A stretch of DNA of 64,000 nucleotides. Origin: Entonaema liquescens (taxonomy: Eukaryota > Ascomycota > Sordariomycetes > Xylariales > Xylariaceae). The notes under the pieces are model-generated. The model did no database searches. It was not told where the DNA came from and was given only the letters and a program-made list of their open reading frames with translations. The stretch covers positions 3,720,001 through 3,784,000 of the forward strand of contig CADCSX010000023.1 in assembly GCA_902805475.1 (NCBI GenBank), given 5' to 3'. Shown in pieces: positions 1 to 12,690 of the stretch. Position numbers and translations under genes: made by a program. Every line of letters begins with the position of its first letter. Position 1 is the first letter of the stretch.

Positions 1-3000
1 CAATTTACCGTTACCGATGAGATCACGTTTGCCAATCTCGATCATCTTTCCGAATTCTGCGACGCATTCCCAAGACGTGTGGAGGAGTTCTCCCGATAGG
101 GAGTTCAGAACCATGTCCACTCCACGACCGTTTGTGGCTGCCATGATATCCCCTAAGAACGACTTATCGCGAGAGTTGAATATGCGGCTTCTGGGGATGT
201 TGAAGGTCGACATCAAATACTGGACTTTCTCCTCGTTGCCCACAGTGCAATAGATATCTGCACCGATCATCTTGGCCACTTGGATGGCTGCGAGTCCAAC
301 ACCACCACACGCCGAGTGTATTAGTAGGGTCTGTTTCTCTTGTAGCTGGCCGACGTCGATAAGCCCGTATATAACAGTGGCAAAGACACACGGCATAGTC
401 GCAGCGTCGTCGAAGCTGAGGGAGTCGGGAATCTTAGCGCACACTTTCTGCGGCAGTACCAGATGGGTCGAGAAGCAACCCTCTCCGAATAAGAACACCC
501 TGTCGCCCGGACGGAGATCCTTTACGTCTGGCCCGACTCTGCTGATAACACCGCATGCTTCGATACCGAGCGTCGTCTTGAGTCTGTTCTCCACAATCCC
601 CATAGCGACTAGGACATCCTGCGACACGTTAGCACGTCTCCCGTATTTGTGTATAATTGGTCTCAAGTTAGTAATGTGCGTACCTTGAAGTTCATACCGA
701 AGGCCTTGGTCTCTACTAAAATTTCATCTCCTTCCAACGGCTTCACCGGAATCGCGGTCCATGCCAATGTATTCAATCGTCCGTACTTACCAACCCTCAG
801 GTCGTATCCTACCTCGGTCGCCTCATCCGGCTGTGGTTCACGTAGTTCCTCGTTAACCGTGACGGGATATAGCCTGGGTATATGTACGATCCCATCGACA
901 ATGGCGTATTCATACTCGGGGTGCAGGTTCTCTTCTCGTCGCCGGTTGTTGAATTTCTGGAATACCTTTAACGCCGTGGACAGATTCTCCGTGTTGACTT
1001 GGTCCATCTCGCATGTGGCAAGGTCGGCACTTAGTTCACCACGGATTGTCCTCATGGCGCCGATGATTTGTGCCCAACGAGGGTCCTGGGACCTGACCTG
1101 CGAGGCACGGGTAAGCCAGAGGAGGCCGGAACCGGATTCTGATACGTTGGATACGAATTTGCGGAAGGCTGCGAAGTCATCTTTACTGATGTCCTCGAAA
1201 ATGGGCTTGTTGAGATCGATCACGGCGAGCATATCTTTATCCGTGGGTAGGCCTGGCTTGTTCCAATGGTGCAATCCAACTTCATAGCCGTCTGATGCTA
1301 ACTGTCCCTTAAGCTTTGCTGCAATGTCCGCCGTGTCATCGCCATAAACAACCGTTGCGGCACGGTTTCGTTGGATCTTACCTGCTGGCTTAGCTGTCAT
1401 GATGGCATCGAATTGCGTAGGCCGGGGGCAATCGAGAGCTACATGCTCCAAACCAGCGAAACCGGCCTGGAGTAAATACTCGTTCCATCTCTCAGGGGGA
1501 ACATAGGGTTCATCCACCCGGTTATCATCTGCGCCTAGCCACCATCCTGAGAAGATACCCATAACGAAGTTGATGGCCTTGTTGTCGGAGCATAGCTCTT
1601 CCATATACAAACGACCGTCTGGGTGGAGGAGCTTGCGTACGTTGCTGAGCGTCTCTTTGAGACTTGGAGTGGCATGCAGAATGTTGGCGGCAACGATGAG
1701 GTCGTATGAACCTTCTTCAAACCCCTGAGAGGCAGGATCCTTGGTGACATCTAGCGCCTGGAAGCTCATATTCGGGTATCCTTCGAAGCGCGCCTTTGCA
1801 GCACCAAAGAATGCGGACGAGATATCAGTATAGGTATACTCAGAATACATGAGAGAGCCGTTCTCTGTGTTGGTGAGGTTCTTGAGAATAGTGTTGGTAA
1901 GACCACCCGTACCAGCTCCAACCTCGAGAATACGAAGGTTCGGCTTCGCGTGGCCGAGGGTTTGGAACAATTCTTTCCGGTCGCAGGAGTCGAGATAAGT
2001 GTAAATGCTTGTCAGAGTGTTGTCCTCCATTAGAACTGCGACTGGGTCGACTTCGCCCTTGAACATAGCTACAATGTTACCAAGGATTTTGGTGAAAGCA
2101 GCCACCAGGGGATGCATGGTAGTTGGGGTCAAGATGCCTGCAAGAGCTTCGAAGGAACTCTCGGGTTTTGGTGCTGGTTGTTTCTCTAGCCACGCCTTGA
2201 ACTTCTGGAAATGAGGGATGGCTGTTTGAACGCCTCGAAGACGGCGAAGAGCCTCGCGGACGCAGACGCGATGCAACTCCTCGCAGATTGGCATAAGCTG
2301 CTCTTGCTCTTTATGTGGCGTTATTAATGTGTTGACATCAACGAAGTCGATATCCGGCCGCCAGAACATTCTACCACCAGCATGAGGATCAGGATTCTCG
2401 GTTTCCGCATCACCTTCGATGGGACTCAACTTCACACCTTTCATCTTAAGTGCTATCTTTCCGTCGGCACTGAATCCCTCACCCCCACCGCATAGGACTC
2501 CACGTCGAGTCTGAGTTGCCCTGATAGCGATATCGATCTCCGAATCGCATTTGTAGGTCTCCATGTATTCGATGAATGTTGGCACGTTCATCTTGTCAAG
2601 TTTATGCGTCAAGCCATTGGTCGCAGCAACACTGAAGAGCTGGAGGAAGAAATCAACCTTGGTAGGATGGACACAGTAGATGCTGTCATCATCATCAATC
2701 GTATGTACCGCTGTTCCCTTAGAGAGATGCTGAGTTGTTGAGCATGATAATTCAGACAGACCTTGGAAGTCCTTTCCGTAGTTTGCGCCAACATTTCTAA
2801 GGGCTTGGTACCACTTGGCGGATTCGACCAGACGGGGGAGTTTAGACGCGTCTTCTGCTCTTTCACTCGATGGTGGACCGGTTAGGGCGGAGAACTGGCC
2901 AGTACAATGCTTCGACCATGATGTTCCGTTATATGAGCTGACGACGAAATCCCACCATACACTATCGAGTGTATCTGTAAGCGGCGCTCGACGCACGCTG

Positions 3001-6000
3001 GTGATGATCTCAGTTGCTTTGGACTCCGTCAAGACCATCGCAGCATCAATGACTACTTGGCGCAACGCGAAACCTGTATAGGTTCCCTCGCATAATTGAC
3101 GGGCTGCTTCACCAGCCATACCTACGTACCCTGCGCACGGGAAGATAACATCCCCTTTAATGTTGTGGTCCTGTATCCATGGAACATGAGTAAGCGAGAA
3201 GACATTCCGGAAGACCGGCTCGCTATCCGTGCTCTCCGTAACACGGATGCCTAGTAGCTCGTGCTTGGGGAACTTGCGGAACCGCCACTCCTTAGCGATA
3301 CGGTTCTCCAACATGAAGGTATCGGTGTGTTGCCAAGGGTAAGTGGGCAGATCAGGGACAACGCGAGCGGTGCTGTCCGGGTTCGTTAAGCGGTTAAGAT
3401 CGATGCGGAGGTTCTGGACCCAGAGCTGACCGATAGCCGTAAGGAAGGTCTCAGTTCCGTTTTTACCGCGGACGAGACATGATGTGTACGGATAGTTGGC
3501 AGAAGACTTCGCGAGAATCTGGCGGACTGGACCGCCCAACGCTGAATGAGGTCCGATTTCGAGGAATGTAAGGCTTGCCTTACTATTGGCATTGTGATAC
3601 TTGACTAGATTGGCCACTCCGGTGTTGAAAAGCACAGGGGACTCGAGATTTGACTGCCAATATCTCGAATCGGTAGGGTCGGAATCGAGGAGCTGCTTCC
3701 CTGTTACGGTGGAGAAGAAGATGGGTTTGTTCTCGATGTTCTTGGTGGCTGCGTATTTTGATTTGCTTCCAACGTGACGGGAGACTAGACTGTTGTACGT
3801 CTCACCAACCTCCTTCATATGATGAGAGTGATACGCCTTTTCGACTTTCAAAGCGCGAGCGAATGTGTCAGGCTTCTTCGAGTGTATCGCCTGCAAAACG
3901 TCCTGAACCGCTTGTTTATCGCCGGATATGGTGACGCTTGAGGGCGAGTTCTCGCAAGCAATAATAACCCCTGGAACCAAAAATGGCGCGGTTTCTTCTC
4001 GTCCAAGACCAACAGCAGCCATAGACCCTGGCGTTTTCACCTTGTCAGACACCACACCACGGTCGTACGCGGAAATAATAGCTTCTTCGGCCGTAATTTT
4101 CTTAGCAGCATATGCTGCTGCCATCTCACCGGAAGAATGTCCAACTACTCCGTAAGGTTTGATGCCGAGCTCGGAAAGCGCATCTACCAGAGCAACTTGC
4201 ACCGCAGTGCATAGGGGTTGGGAGAGATACGCCTTGTCCAGTTTACTTGTCTCGGCTGGTTTGGTCAGTTCATCAACGAGAGACCAAGCAGGGGATCAGG
4301 CAAGTTTTTGAGAACATTTTCCATGTGGTAAATCGACTTCTTGAAAGTAGCATTCGATTGAAGAAGTTCAATACCCATCTGCGGCCATTGTGCGCTCTGG
4401 CCGGTAAATACCATGATGAGGTCCGGGGTTGATTGAGGTGCCTTGCTGAATGGCGCTGTATTGGATATGACGCCCTTGTCTGCAAGCGAAAACGTCCGGT
4501 GTGGTAGATGGGTGCGCCTCACACCAAGGGTATAAGCCACGTCGTTTGTCGCCTCGGGGAAGTCTTCGATATATTTCTGGTTCCGGACAACCTGTCGTCG
4601 TAACGAGTCAGGAGTGTTGGCAGAGAACAGGAGCAACTGAGTGTTGTCGATAGGTGACGATTTTTTATTCGATGCTTGACTGCTCCCGAAGTACATCCTC
4701 GCTGATTCAATGACAACGTGAGCGTTAGCGCCACCGATACCGAAAGAGTTCACGGAGGCACGTTCGTATCTATCCTCCGGCCAAGGGGTAGGATCCAAAG
4801 GGACTTTAAGCTTCTTCTCCTCGAAAGGAATCTTGGGGTTGGGCTTGTTGAACTTGATGTTAGGGGGGATAGTCTGGTTCTCTAGCGCCAGAATTGCCTT
4901 GATGAGTGACGTGATTCCAGAGGCCCCTTCTGAATGTCCGACATTTGGCTTCACGGAGCCGATGTATACACCGTTATTACCGAAGACGTTAGCCACGGCG
5001 GCGACTTCGATCGGGTCACCGGCTGCAGTTCCGGTACCGTGACACTCGACGTAAGCGGTTTTTGCGATGTCCGAAATCCCGGCTACTTGGTAGGCTCTGC
5101 GAATCATAGCCTCGTGACATTGTGAGCTTGGGACACTAAGTCCAAGCGTCTTGCCATCAGCATTATTAGACGTGCCTCGAATGACAGCACGGATAGGGTT
5201 ACCGTCACGGATTGCGTGGTCGAGCCTCTTGATGTAGATCATGTTAATAGCCTCTCCACGCGCGTATCCGTCAGCGTCAGCATCGAACGTCCTGCTCGAA
5301 CCGTTTGGAGACAGAACTCCTTGCTCGGACATACAGACGGTAAGTCCCGGTGCCATGATCAAATTGGTGCCTGCCACAATGGCAGAATTACACTCGCCGA
5401 ACCGAATCGACATACAAGCCTCATGGAGACCGATCAGAGCGGAAGAGCAACCAGTTCGGATGATCATGCTGGGCCCCTTGAAGTCGTATTCGTATGATAT
5501 TCTGTTAGAGAGCACAAAGTCTCCATAACCAGTGATCTTATAGGTGCCATATAGTTGGGGGTCTTTGACGAATAACTCCAACCAGTCCTCGCCGAACGAT
5601 CCAACAAAGGTTCCAATAGTCTTGCCGCGGTAGTCAGTTTCTCCAGCGCTCTCAAGACACTCCCTGGTAAGTTCCAACAGAAGTCGTTGCTGTGGGTCTG
5701 CTCGTTCTACCTCAACCTTAGGCATACTGAAGAAGCTCGTGTCGAGAGCCCCAATATCAACAGATTCATCAAGGAAGTATCCATATTGAGTTGCGATGTG
5801 TCCGGGCTTCCGAGACTTGGAGTAGAAGCTAGATGAGTTGTATCTCGACTCGGGGACGAGACCCCGTGCGTCCTTCTTGTTGACTAGGAAATCCCAGAAC
5901 TCATTCGGCGTCGAAATGCCTCCTGGAAGACGAAGTGCCATGCCGCAGATGGCGATCGGCACTGTATTCTCAGTTGTGTCATGATAGTTGGTCTGGGATG

Positions 6001-6106
6001 ATTCTGTCACCTTTTTATTATGGTTAGTTGGCTGCTGAATTGTCCCTTGAATGCAATATCAACTTACTGGAGAAGTAGATCCAGATGGGTCTATATATGG
6101 GGCCAT
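1..6106 (-). CDS. Highly reducing type I polyketide synthase, partial, with one apparent frameshift
   Basis: Iterative fungal PKS building a reduced, C-methylated polyketide of unknown structure; the 3' end lies beyond the left edge. The start is a 13-codon exon (6106-6068, MAPYIDP...), then an intron (6067-6011), because the long frame at 6010 opens with GTG, not ATG. A second intron is 683-619. Domains in order: KS (about 5960-4700; Cys in TGCSSAL, His in CHGTGT and NVGHSEG), AT (GQSAQWPQMG; Ser in VGHSSGEM near 4135), DH (about 3290-2300; HELLG, Asp in KVDFF), methyltransferase (LEVGAGTGG near 1920), a spacer resembling a structural KR, and ER (GMNFK/DVLVAMG spanning the second intron; HSACGGVG near 300). 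KR and ACP are expected outside the window. The frame changes at a four-base G run (plus strand 4291-4294), between GQSAQ and GHSSG of the AT. That is either a sequencing indel or a real inactivating mutation; the rest is open. Confidence 0.93.
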
Positions 6107-8214
6107 GATATAGTATGTTGATAAGTCTCTCGGCCTAAGTAGTGAAAGAAGGAGTTGTACCCTTGGTTTATCTAGAAATAATGCTCAAGTTCTCAAGATC
6201 AGTCCTTGTAAGTGCTAGTTTGTCCTTTGGCGACCTTCTCTGGATTCTATTTCCTAAATATATGAGCAGGCTTTCGATACTTAACTAGAGCTCTTATCTC
6301 TGACTATAACAGATAGCTATCATAGATAGCAGCTATGAGTAACGTACGGTTCAATACTCGGAACTAAGGTCGGATCCCGTTGTGGTGATCCCCTGGCTGG
6401 AATTCCCGTCGATAATCTAAGTTGATTTGCAACCACGGGTACCAACTGATGATACGACAGGCTACACGATGATCTTAAACCGAGATCGCATCAAGACACC
6501 CATTCCACTTCTAGATATTGACAAGCCACTTGATAAGGCAGAAAGAGAATAACTGCTTCATATTTGTGGGACTCTTACGGAAGAATCCAGTAACACTCAG
6601 AATACTTCGGGTATCCGATTCTAATTCCGAGGCAGAGTAACAAGTATCGTCCAGAGCTAGACAACGCCTCAGTCAAGCAATACTGGGAAAAAGCAATACC
6701 TACTTGGAAATCCGCGTAATATATACGTTGGTATATTTATGCCTAGGTATGCAGCAATTTACTCGAGTCTGGCCACCCTACCAACCTCTTGTCACTATAC
6801 TTTTCGGTGAACGAAGATGGAATGCAGTATTTCACCGCAAGTTTTGTCTTGCAACTATAACTCCGGTCCCGGAACTATCCGGCGATATTCCTCCTGCAGT
6901 GCTAAATTACTTGGCAACGGTATTGACGCCGGTGTCATCCGTGTTGAAGCTCCGGCCCCGTAATTAAAGTCTCACTAATCATATCGTATCTAAGTCCAGG
7001 TCCGGACGAGAAGACGAATATAGAAGAGCACATATATATGAAATATTGAGTAACCATCTTACCCGCTATTGTGCGTCATTGTGATCCCTCACATGCTTAT
7101 TTCTCTATATACTTCAACTGCTGTCGTGAAACCTTTGTAAGCCGCTCTTATCATAAAGCAGTCGAATCCCGGATCCTGGGTGTGGGTAATTCATCAATGT
7201 TGATTATTTATTATCTCTATATTGAAGGGTGGGAAAACTTAGTCGCCGGGATAGCGATATCCATTGCAGCAATGATTCATATCATTATGCGCCACTCGAG
7301 GAGACTTAGATTAAATTTGATAAGATCAGCTTGTCTGAAGATGTCGTAAGCTGACACGTGCATCATAGTGTATGCTGTGCAGTGGCTAAGATTTTCGTGT
7401 TCTGGTTACACGTCAACGGTAATTCGATCTTGTCGTGGTACATCGAAGTCTTGTAGTCCTGGCTAGAGCACAAGCTTTCTCGTCGCTAGTATTCACCACG
7501 CCGCGTTCTCTGCTTCTTAGGGGTATGGCTATCTTGGTGTAAGCTGAACTCATATGCATTGTAGATCATCTACTTGATAGTCGAGGTGCCTATTTGCATT
7601 CAAGTTAAAACTTCATCGGCATCCAAAAGCTCGATTTGGATTTGTACCTAGGTAATAGAAGATCAGACATGTGTGTTAACGGCTTGATCCACCAAAGACA
7701 TTAGCCTAGCAGTATACTGACTTAGGTATTTGCATATATATTATTATTATTCATCCTTGTATATTGTGAATTCCATCCCTAGCTGGACCTTTCGGCATAG
7801 AAAACCTTGAATTCTAGGAGGCTCAGCTACACCCAACCACCCCTAGTTGGGGAGTTTAAGCCGACTTGCGGAATATAGTTAACTACTGTCGATCTAGGAG
7901 CGATCCGAAAGGTATCGTTGGCACAACTGAGCGTATCTAGCATGATGATTCGGATTCTTTGGCGGGTCTTGTTTGATAATGATACTTCAGGTAAGAGATA
8001 GCCAAACGATTTCCCAAACCTTTCCTTAGTCGGCTACCTTATGCCATTAATTTGCGGATACAGTCTCGTATAACCCTATAGGTAGTATTACTGTTGTCAA
8101 TATTATACTTCTATCTCCCTGTTAAGAGCCTGTTGAAATCCTATATGTTTCTGCAGACGAGCCGATCCCTTTACCGGGAGCCCGATTACTCCGCGTCTGT
8201 GGTTCTGTAACAGT
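6107..8214. other. Intergenic, no gene recognised
   Basis: About 2.1 kb between the PKS start and the AT-rich element. Only short, unrecognisable open frames are present (for example 6704-6967 and 7071-7349), without splice or domain support. The proximal part should hold the PKS promoter. Base composition is ordinary up to about 8.3 kb, then drops abruptly. Confidence 0.6.
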
Positions 8215-8322
8215 GTATACCCTTTATTAGTGCTGTCTACACAAGTTCGATATAGCACCCCTAAGGGGGTGCTGCGCATTGATTAAGGAAACGGGCAAGA
8301 TTTAGGATTTAACCGGAATACT
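8215..8322 (+). repeat. Left terminal inverted repeat of the AT-rich element
   Basis: It matches the reverse complement of 18905-19014 over about 105 bp, including TATTAGTGCT, AAGTTCGAT, CACCCCTAA, GGTGCT, GCATT and GGGCAAGATT. It contains a hairpin with 8-bp arms, AGCACCCC-TAAG-GGGGTGCT. This copy keeps more G/C than the right copy. Confidence 0.85.
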
Positions 8323-11300
8323 TCTATTTAAATATATTTCTTACCAAAAATCAAATAACATTGGTTAAAATAATATTTTTAACTATTAAATATAAAAACC
8401 TTAAAATTTATTTATTAAAATATTAATTTAATATTATTAATTTTTAAATTTCTTTAAATAATTAAAAAATCTTTATAATTAAAAAATTATTAATTATTAT
8501 TAAATTTATTTATTTAAAAGTTTATTTTTATTTAAAAAGTTATTTAATTTTTTTTAAATTAATTTAAATTATATGTTTTAAAGTTAAATTTTTATTAACA
8601 TTTTTTAAACATTATAAAAAAGTTTTATTATTATTAATTAAAATGAATTTATTATTTATAATGTTTATTTAAGTTAATTTAAAATAATTTAAATATGTTA
8701 ATTTACTTGTAATTTTAACATTTAAATTAATTATTAATTTGCAATATTTAAAAATTAATAAAAAAAATTTCAAAAATAAATATTATTAAAAAAGTTTTTT
8801 TAAATGATAATATTTAATAACTTTGCTAAGTTTAATTTTTATAACCCGGATACAATTATGTATTACGTACGATTTTAACGTTTAAATTTTGAAAAATATA
8901 TTAATTTTATTTAATATAATTTTAAATAGTTTTTAATTTTCGTTTAATTTATAAATAACATATTTTACAATTAACATTTAATTATTTAAAAAGTTTTTTT
9001 TTAAATTAATAAATTTATTAAATATAATTACGTTAAAATTATTTAAATTTAATTTATTATATATATTTAAAACTATTTTTATATATTTTATATAAATAAG
9101 ATATTTTTTTATAAATATACTTTTAAATATAAACATTTTTAATTTTTTTATTAATTATACTATTAATTCATTATAAAAAAGGTAATTTACAATATTACTT
9201 TATACATTATTATTATTTTTTACAACATTATTATTATTATTTTTACTTTTTTATAATTAAATTAAATTTAAATTAAAACTATTAAATTTATAATTTTAAA
9301 TGGTTAATAATTTATTATTTATATTTTTAATATTATTATTATTTTATAAAAATGGTAATAAAATATTATTTCAAGTTATTTAATAATTTATAAAATTATT
9401 ATATAATATTAATAAATTTATAAATTTATTTTATAATATTAAAATTATAAAAATATATTTATAATTAACATATATTAAATATTTATTAAAGAAAATTTAT
9501 TACATTATATTTAATATATTAATTTTTAATAATAAAATTTAAATATTAAAAATAAATTGTAATTAAAAAAGATAATATATTTTAAATTAAATTAAAAAAA
9601 TTAAAGTTTTTTTTATTATTAAAAAATGTTATTTTTTTAATAATTATTTTTTTTATGAAGTTAAATTATAATAAACGTAAAATAAAAGTAAAATTATGCG
9701 TGTTAACACATACATTTAAAATGACATATATATTTCCTTTAATAATTAAAACTTTTATTATATTTATTATTTTTTTTATTTATATTATTAATTTTTTATA
9801 ATTATTAATAAAAAATTAAATATTATTGTTACGGCGTAAAATTAATTTAAGTAATTAGAAAATATTATCTTTAAAATAATAATATTATTTATTAATTAAT
9901 TTAAATATTTATATTTTATAATAATTTTTTTTAATTTTTCGAGAAAGTTTTTTAAAAAAAAAATTAAACTTAAACCTTTTCCTTTAATAATATTAATATA
10001 AAATAAAATTTCATAATAACCACATTATTTTAAAATTATTAATAATAATTTTTAAATTTATTATTTTTTATATTTAAAAAAAAAGCAAATAAACTTTAAT
10101 TTAAAAAAAAAGTAATAAAAAAACTTATCTTTATTAATTTTTTTTTTAATATATTAATAAAATATTTATTAATTAATAATTATATAATATTTAATAAAAT
10201 ATAATTTTATATAAATTTTATTTTTTATATTAATTTATATAAAAAATAAAATTTTATTAAAAATTTAATTATTTTAAAAAACACTTTATTACTTAATTTT
10301 AAAAATTTAATAATATATTTTTAAATTTACTTTTAAATAGTTAAATAATTTAATTAATTAATATTTTTTTTATTTAAAATTATTAAACTATTATTATTTT
10401 TATAAAACAAATTATTAAAAATATTTTTAATTAAAAAAACTTTTTATAAATTTTATTTTTTTAATTTAAATATATTTATTACCATTATTATTACCATTAC
10501 CATTATTATTAATAATAATAGTAACAATAATAATATTATAATTAAAATGGTTTGTAAACGTAATATTTGAAATATGTTTAATTTTAACGAAAAAAATATC
10601 CCGCCACGTACATTTATTAATGATTATATATATTATAAAATACGTTTATATAATTAATAAATATATAATTCTTTAAATTATATAAAAAATGGTTTAAAAA
10701 GTTTATATTTATATTATTACTTTTTTACGTTTTTTTTATAATAATATTTTTTTTTATTAAATTTTTTTTTTACCATTAATTTAAAAAAAATAATTATTAT
10801 ATCGGTCATATTAAATTTTTTTTAATCATTAATTAATAAGATAATTATAAGTTTTATAATATATAATTATATTAAAATATAATTAATATAAATTTAAAAA
10901 ATATTTTAATTTTATATATTTAAATTTATGGTTATTTATATATTAATAATTATTAATATAATTAATGTGTAAATAATTACGGTTTATAATAAAAATATAT
11001 AATATTTTTAATAGTAATATTAAATTAAAATATTAATTTAATAAATAATATTTATATTTATTATTATTATAATAATGGTAAAATATATTGTTTTTTTATA
11101 AATATATAAAATTTTTAATAATATAATATATTATATATATATATTAATTAAAAATTAATAATTTTATTAATATTAATATTAACATTCGAATTAATATTTA
11201 TTTTACTTTTTACTTTTATTTTATTTTTTACTTTTACTTTATTTTTTACTTTTATATTAATAAAATTTACAACTATTATTACTAACTTAAAAATAATTCA

Positions 11301-12416
11301 TTATATAGATTTATATAAATTTATATTTAAATAAAAATAAGTTAATATTTGAACTAATTTTAAAAATAAATTAGCGGCGTTATTTATTATAAAAAAAAAA
11401 AAAAAAGTAATAACGCATGTAACAACTGTTTTTAAAAAAAGAAAAAATAACAAAATTATTAATAATAAATAAAAAACTTTATTATATAACGTATTTAAAT
11501 TTACAAATAAAATAAATTAATTATAATTATTTATTAATATTTATAAAAACCTTTTAAATTATAAATTATAATTATATATGTAAATACATATTTTAATAAA
11601 TGTAATTATAATTATTATAATAAATACTTATAATAAATATAATTATAATATTTTTAAAATATATAAATACCCATTATAATTCAAATAATTATAATATTAT
11701 AAATGTGCAAATATTTATTATAATTTAAATAATTATAACATTATAAATACATAATTATTTATTATAATTATAATTTATTTTTATATTATTTTTTTATATA
11801 ATTATTAAATATTATTAAATTGAAAATATAATATTAAGGTTTTTTATATATATAAAAATTTCCCAAAAAAATAACTTTATATTTATTATAAAATAATATA
11901 TTAAAATATATATTTTAATAATTAATTATTATTTAATAATAAAATGGTTAAAAATATAATATGTTATTTAAAATAAAAAAAAGAAATTTAATTAAAGTTT
12001 TATAAATTATAATAAAATTTTTAATTATGTAAAATAAAAATTAATATATATAATTATAAATTAATTTTTAAAATTTAATATATAAATGAATTTATTAAGA
12101 TATTTTTACATATATAAAAAATATTAATATTATATTTTATATTTAATTAAGTTTAATAAATATATAAGAAAATAAAATAAAATAGTTAAGTTATTAAATA
12201 TAAAATTAATAAAATTACTTAAGTAAAAATAAGTGGTATTATTTATGAAATTTTTTTATATTTATATTTAATTTAATTTAATATTTATTTATATGATTTT
12301 ATTTTTAACATTTATAATTTTAACGGTTATAATATAATAAAATTAATATTAAAAAATTACTTAAATAAATTTATATTTTATAAAAAGGTTTTTAATTATT
12401 AAAAATTTTAAATAAA

Positions 12417-12690
12417 TATTAAAAGTTTTTAAAAATTAATTAAAAATTATAATATTAAAGGTTTTTAAAAGTTAATTAAAAGTTATAATATTAAAAGTTT
12501 TTAAAAGTTAATTAAAGGTTATAATATTAAAGGTTTTTAAAGATTAATTAAAAATTATAATATTAAAAGTTTTTAAAAATTAATTAAAAATTATAATATT
12601 AAAAATTTTTAAAAATTAATTAAAAGTTATAATATTAAAAACTTTTAAAAGTTAATTAAAAATTATAATATTAAAGGTTTTTAAAAAATT
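12417..12690. repeat. 36-bp minisatellite, about 7.5 copies
   Basis: Tandem units of the form AATATTAAAGGTTTTTAAAA + GTTAATTAAAAGTTAT. Units differ mostly by G/A changes, as expected if an older tandem array was mutated by RIP. It lies inside the AT-rich element. Confidence 0.85.

Noticed and set aside
4190..4300. Intron at the PKS frame change
   Set aside because: The coding sequence resumes at the same point with family residues on both sides, leaving no room for an intron.
6704..7349. Frames of 87 and 92 codons near the PKS as cluster genes
   Set aside because: No domain and no splice extension; composition is like the surrounding spacer.
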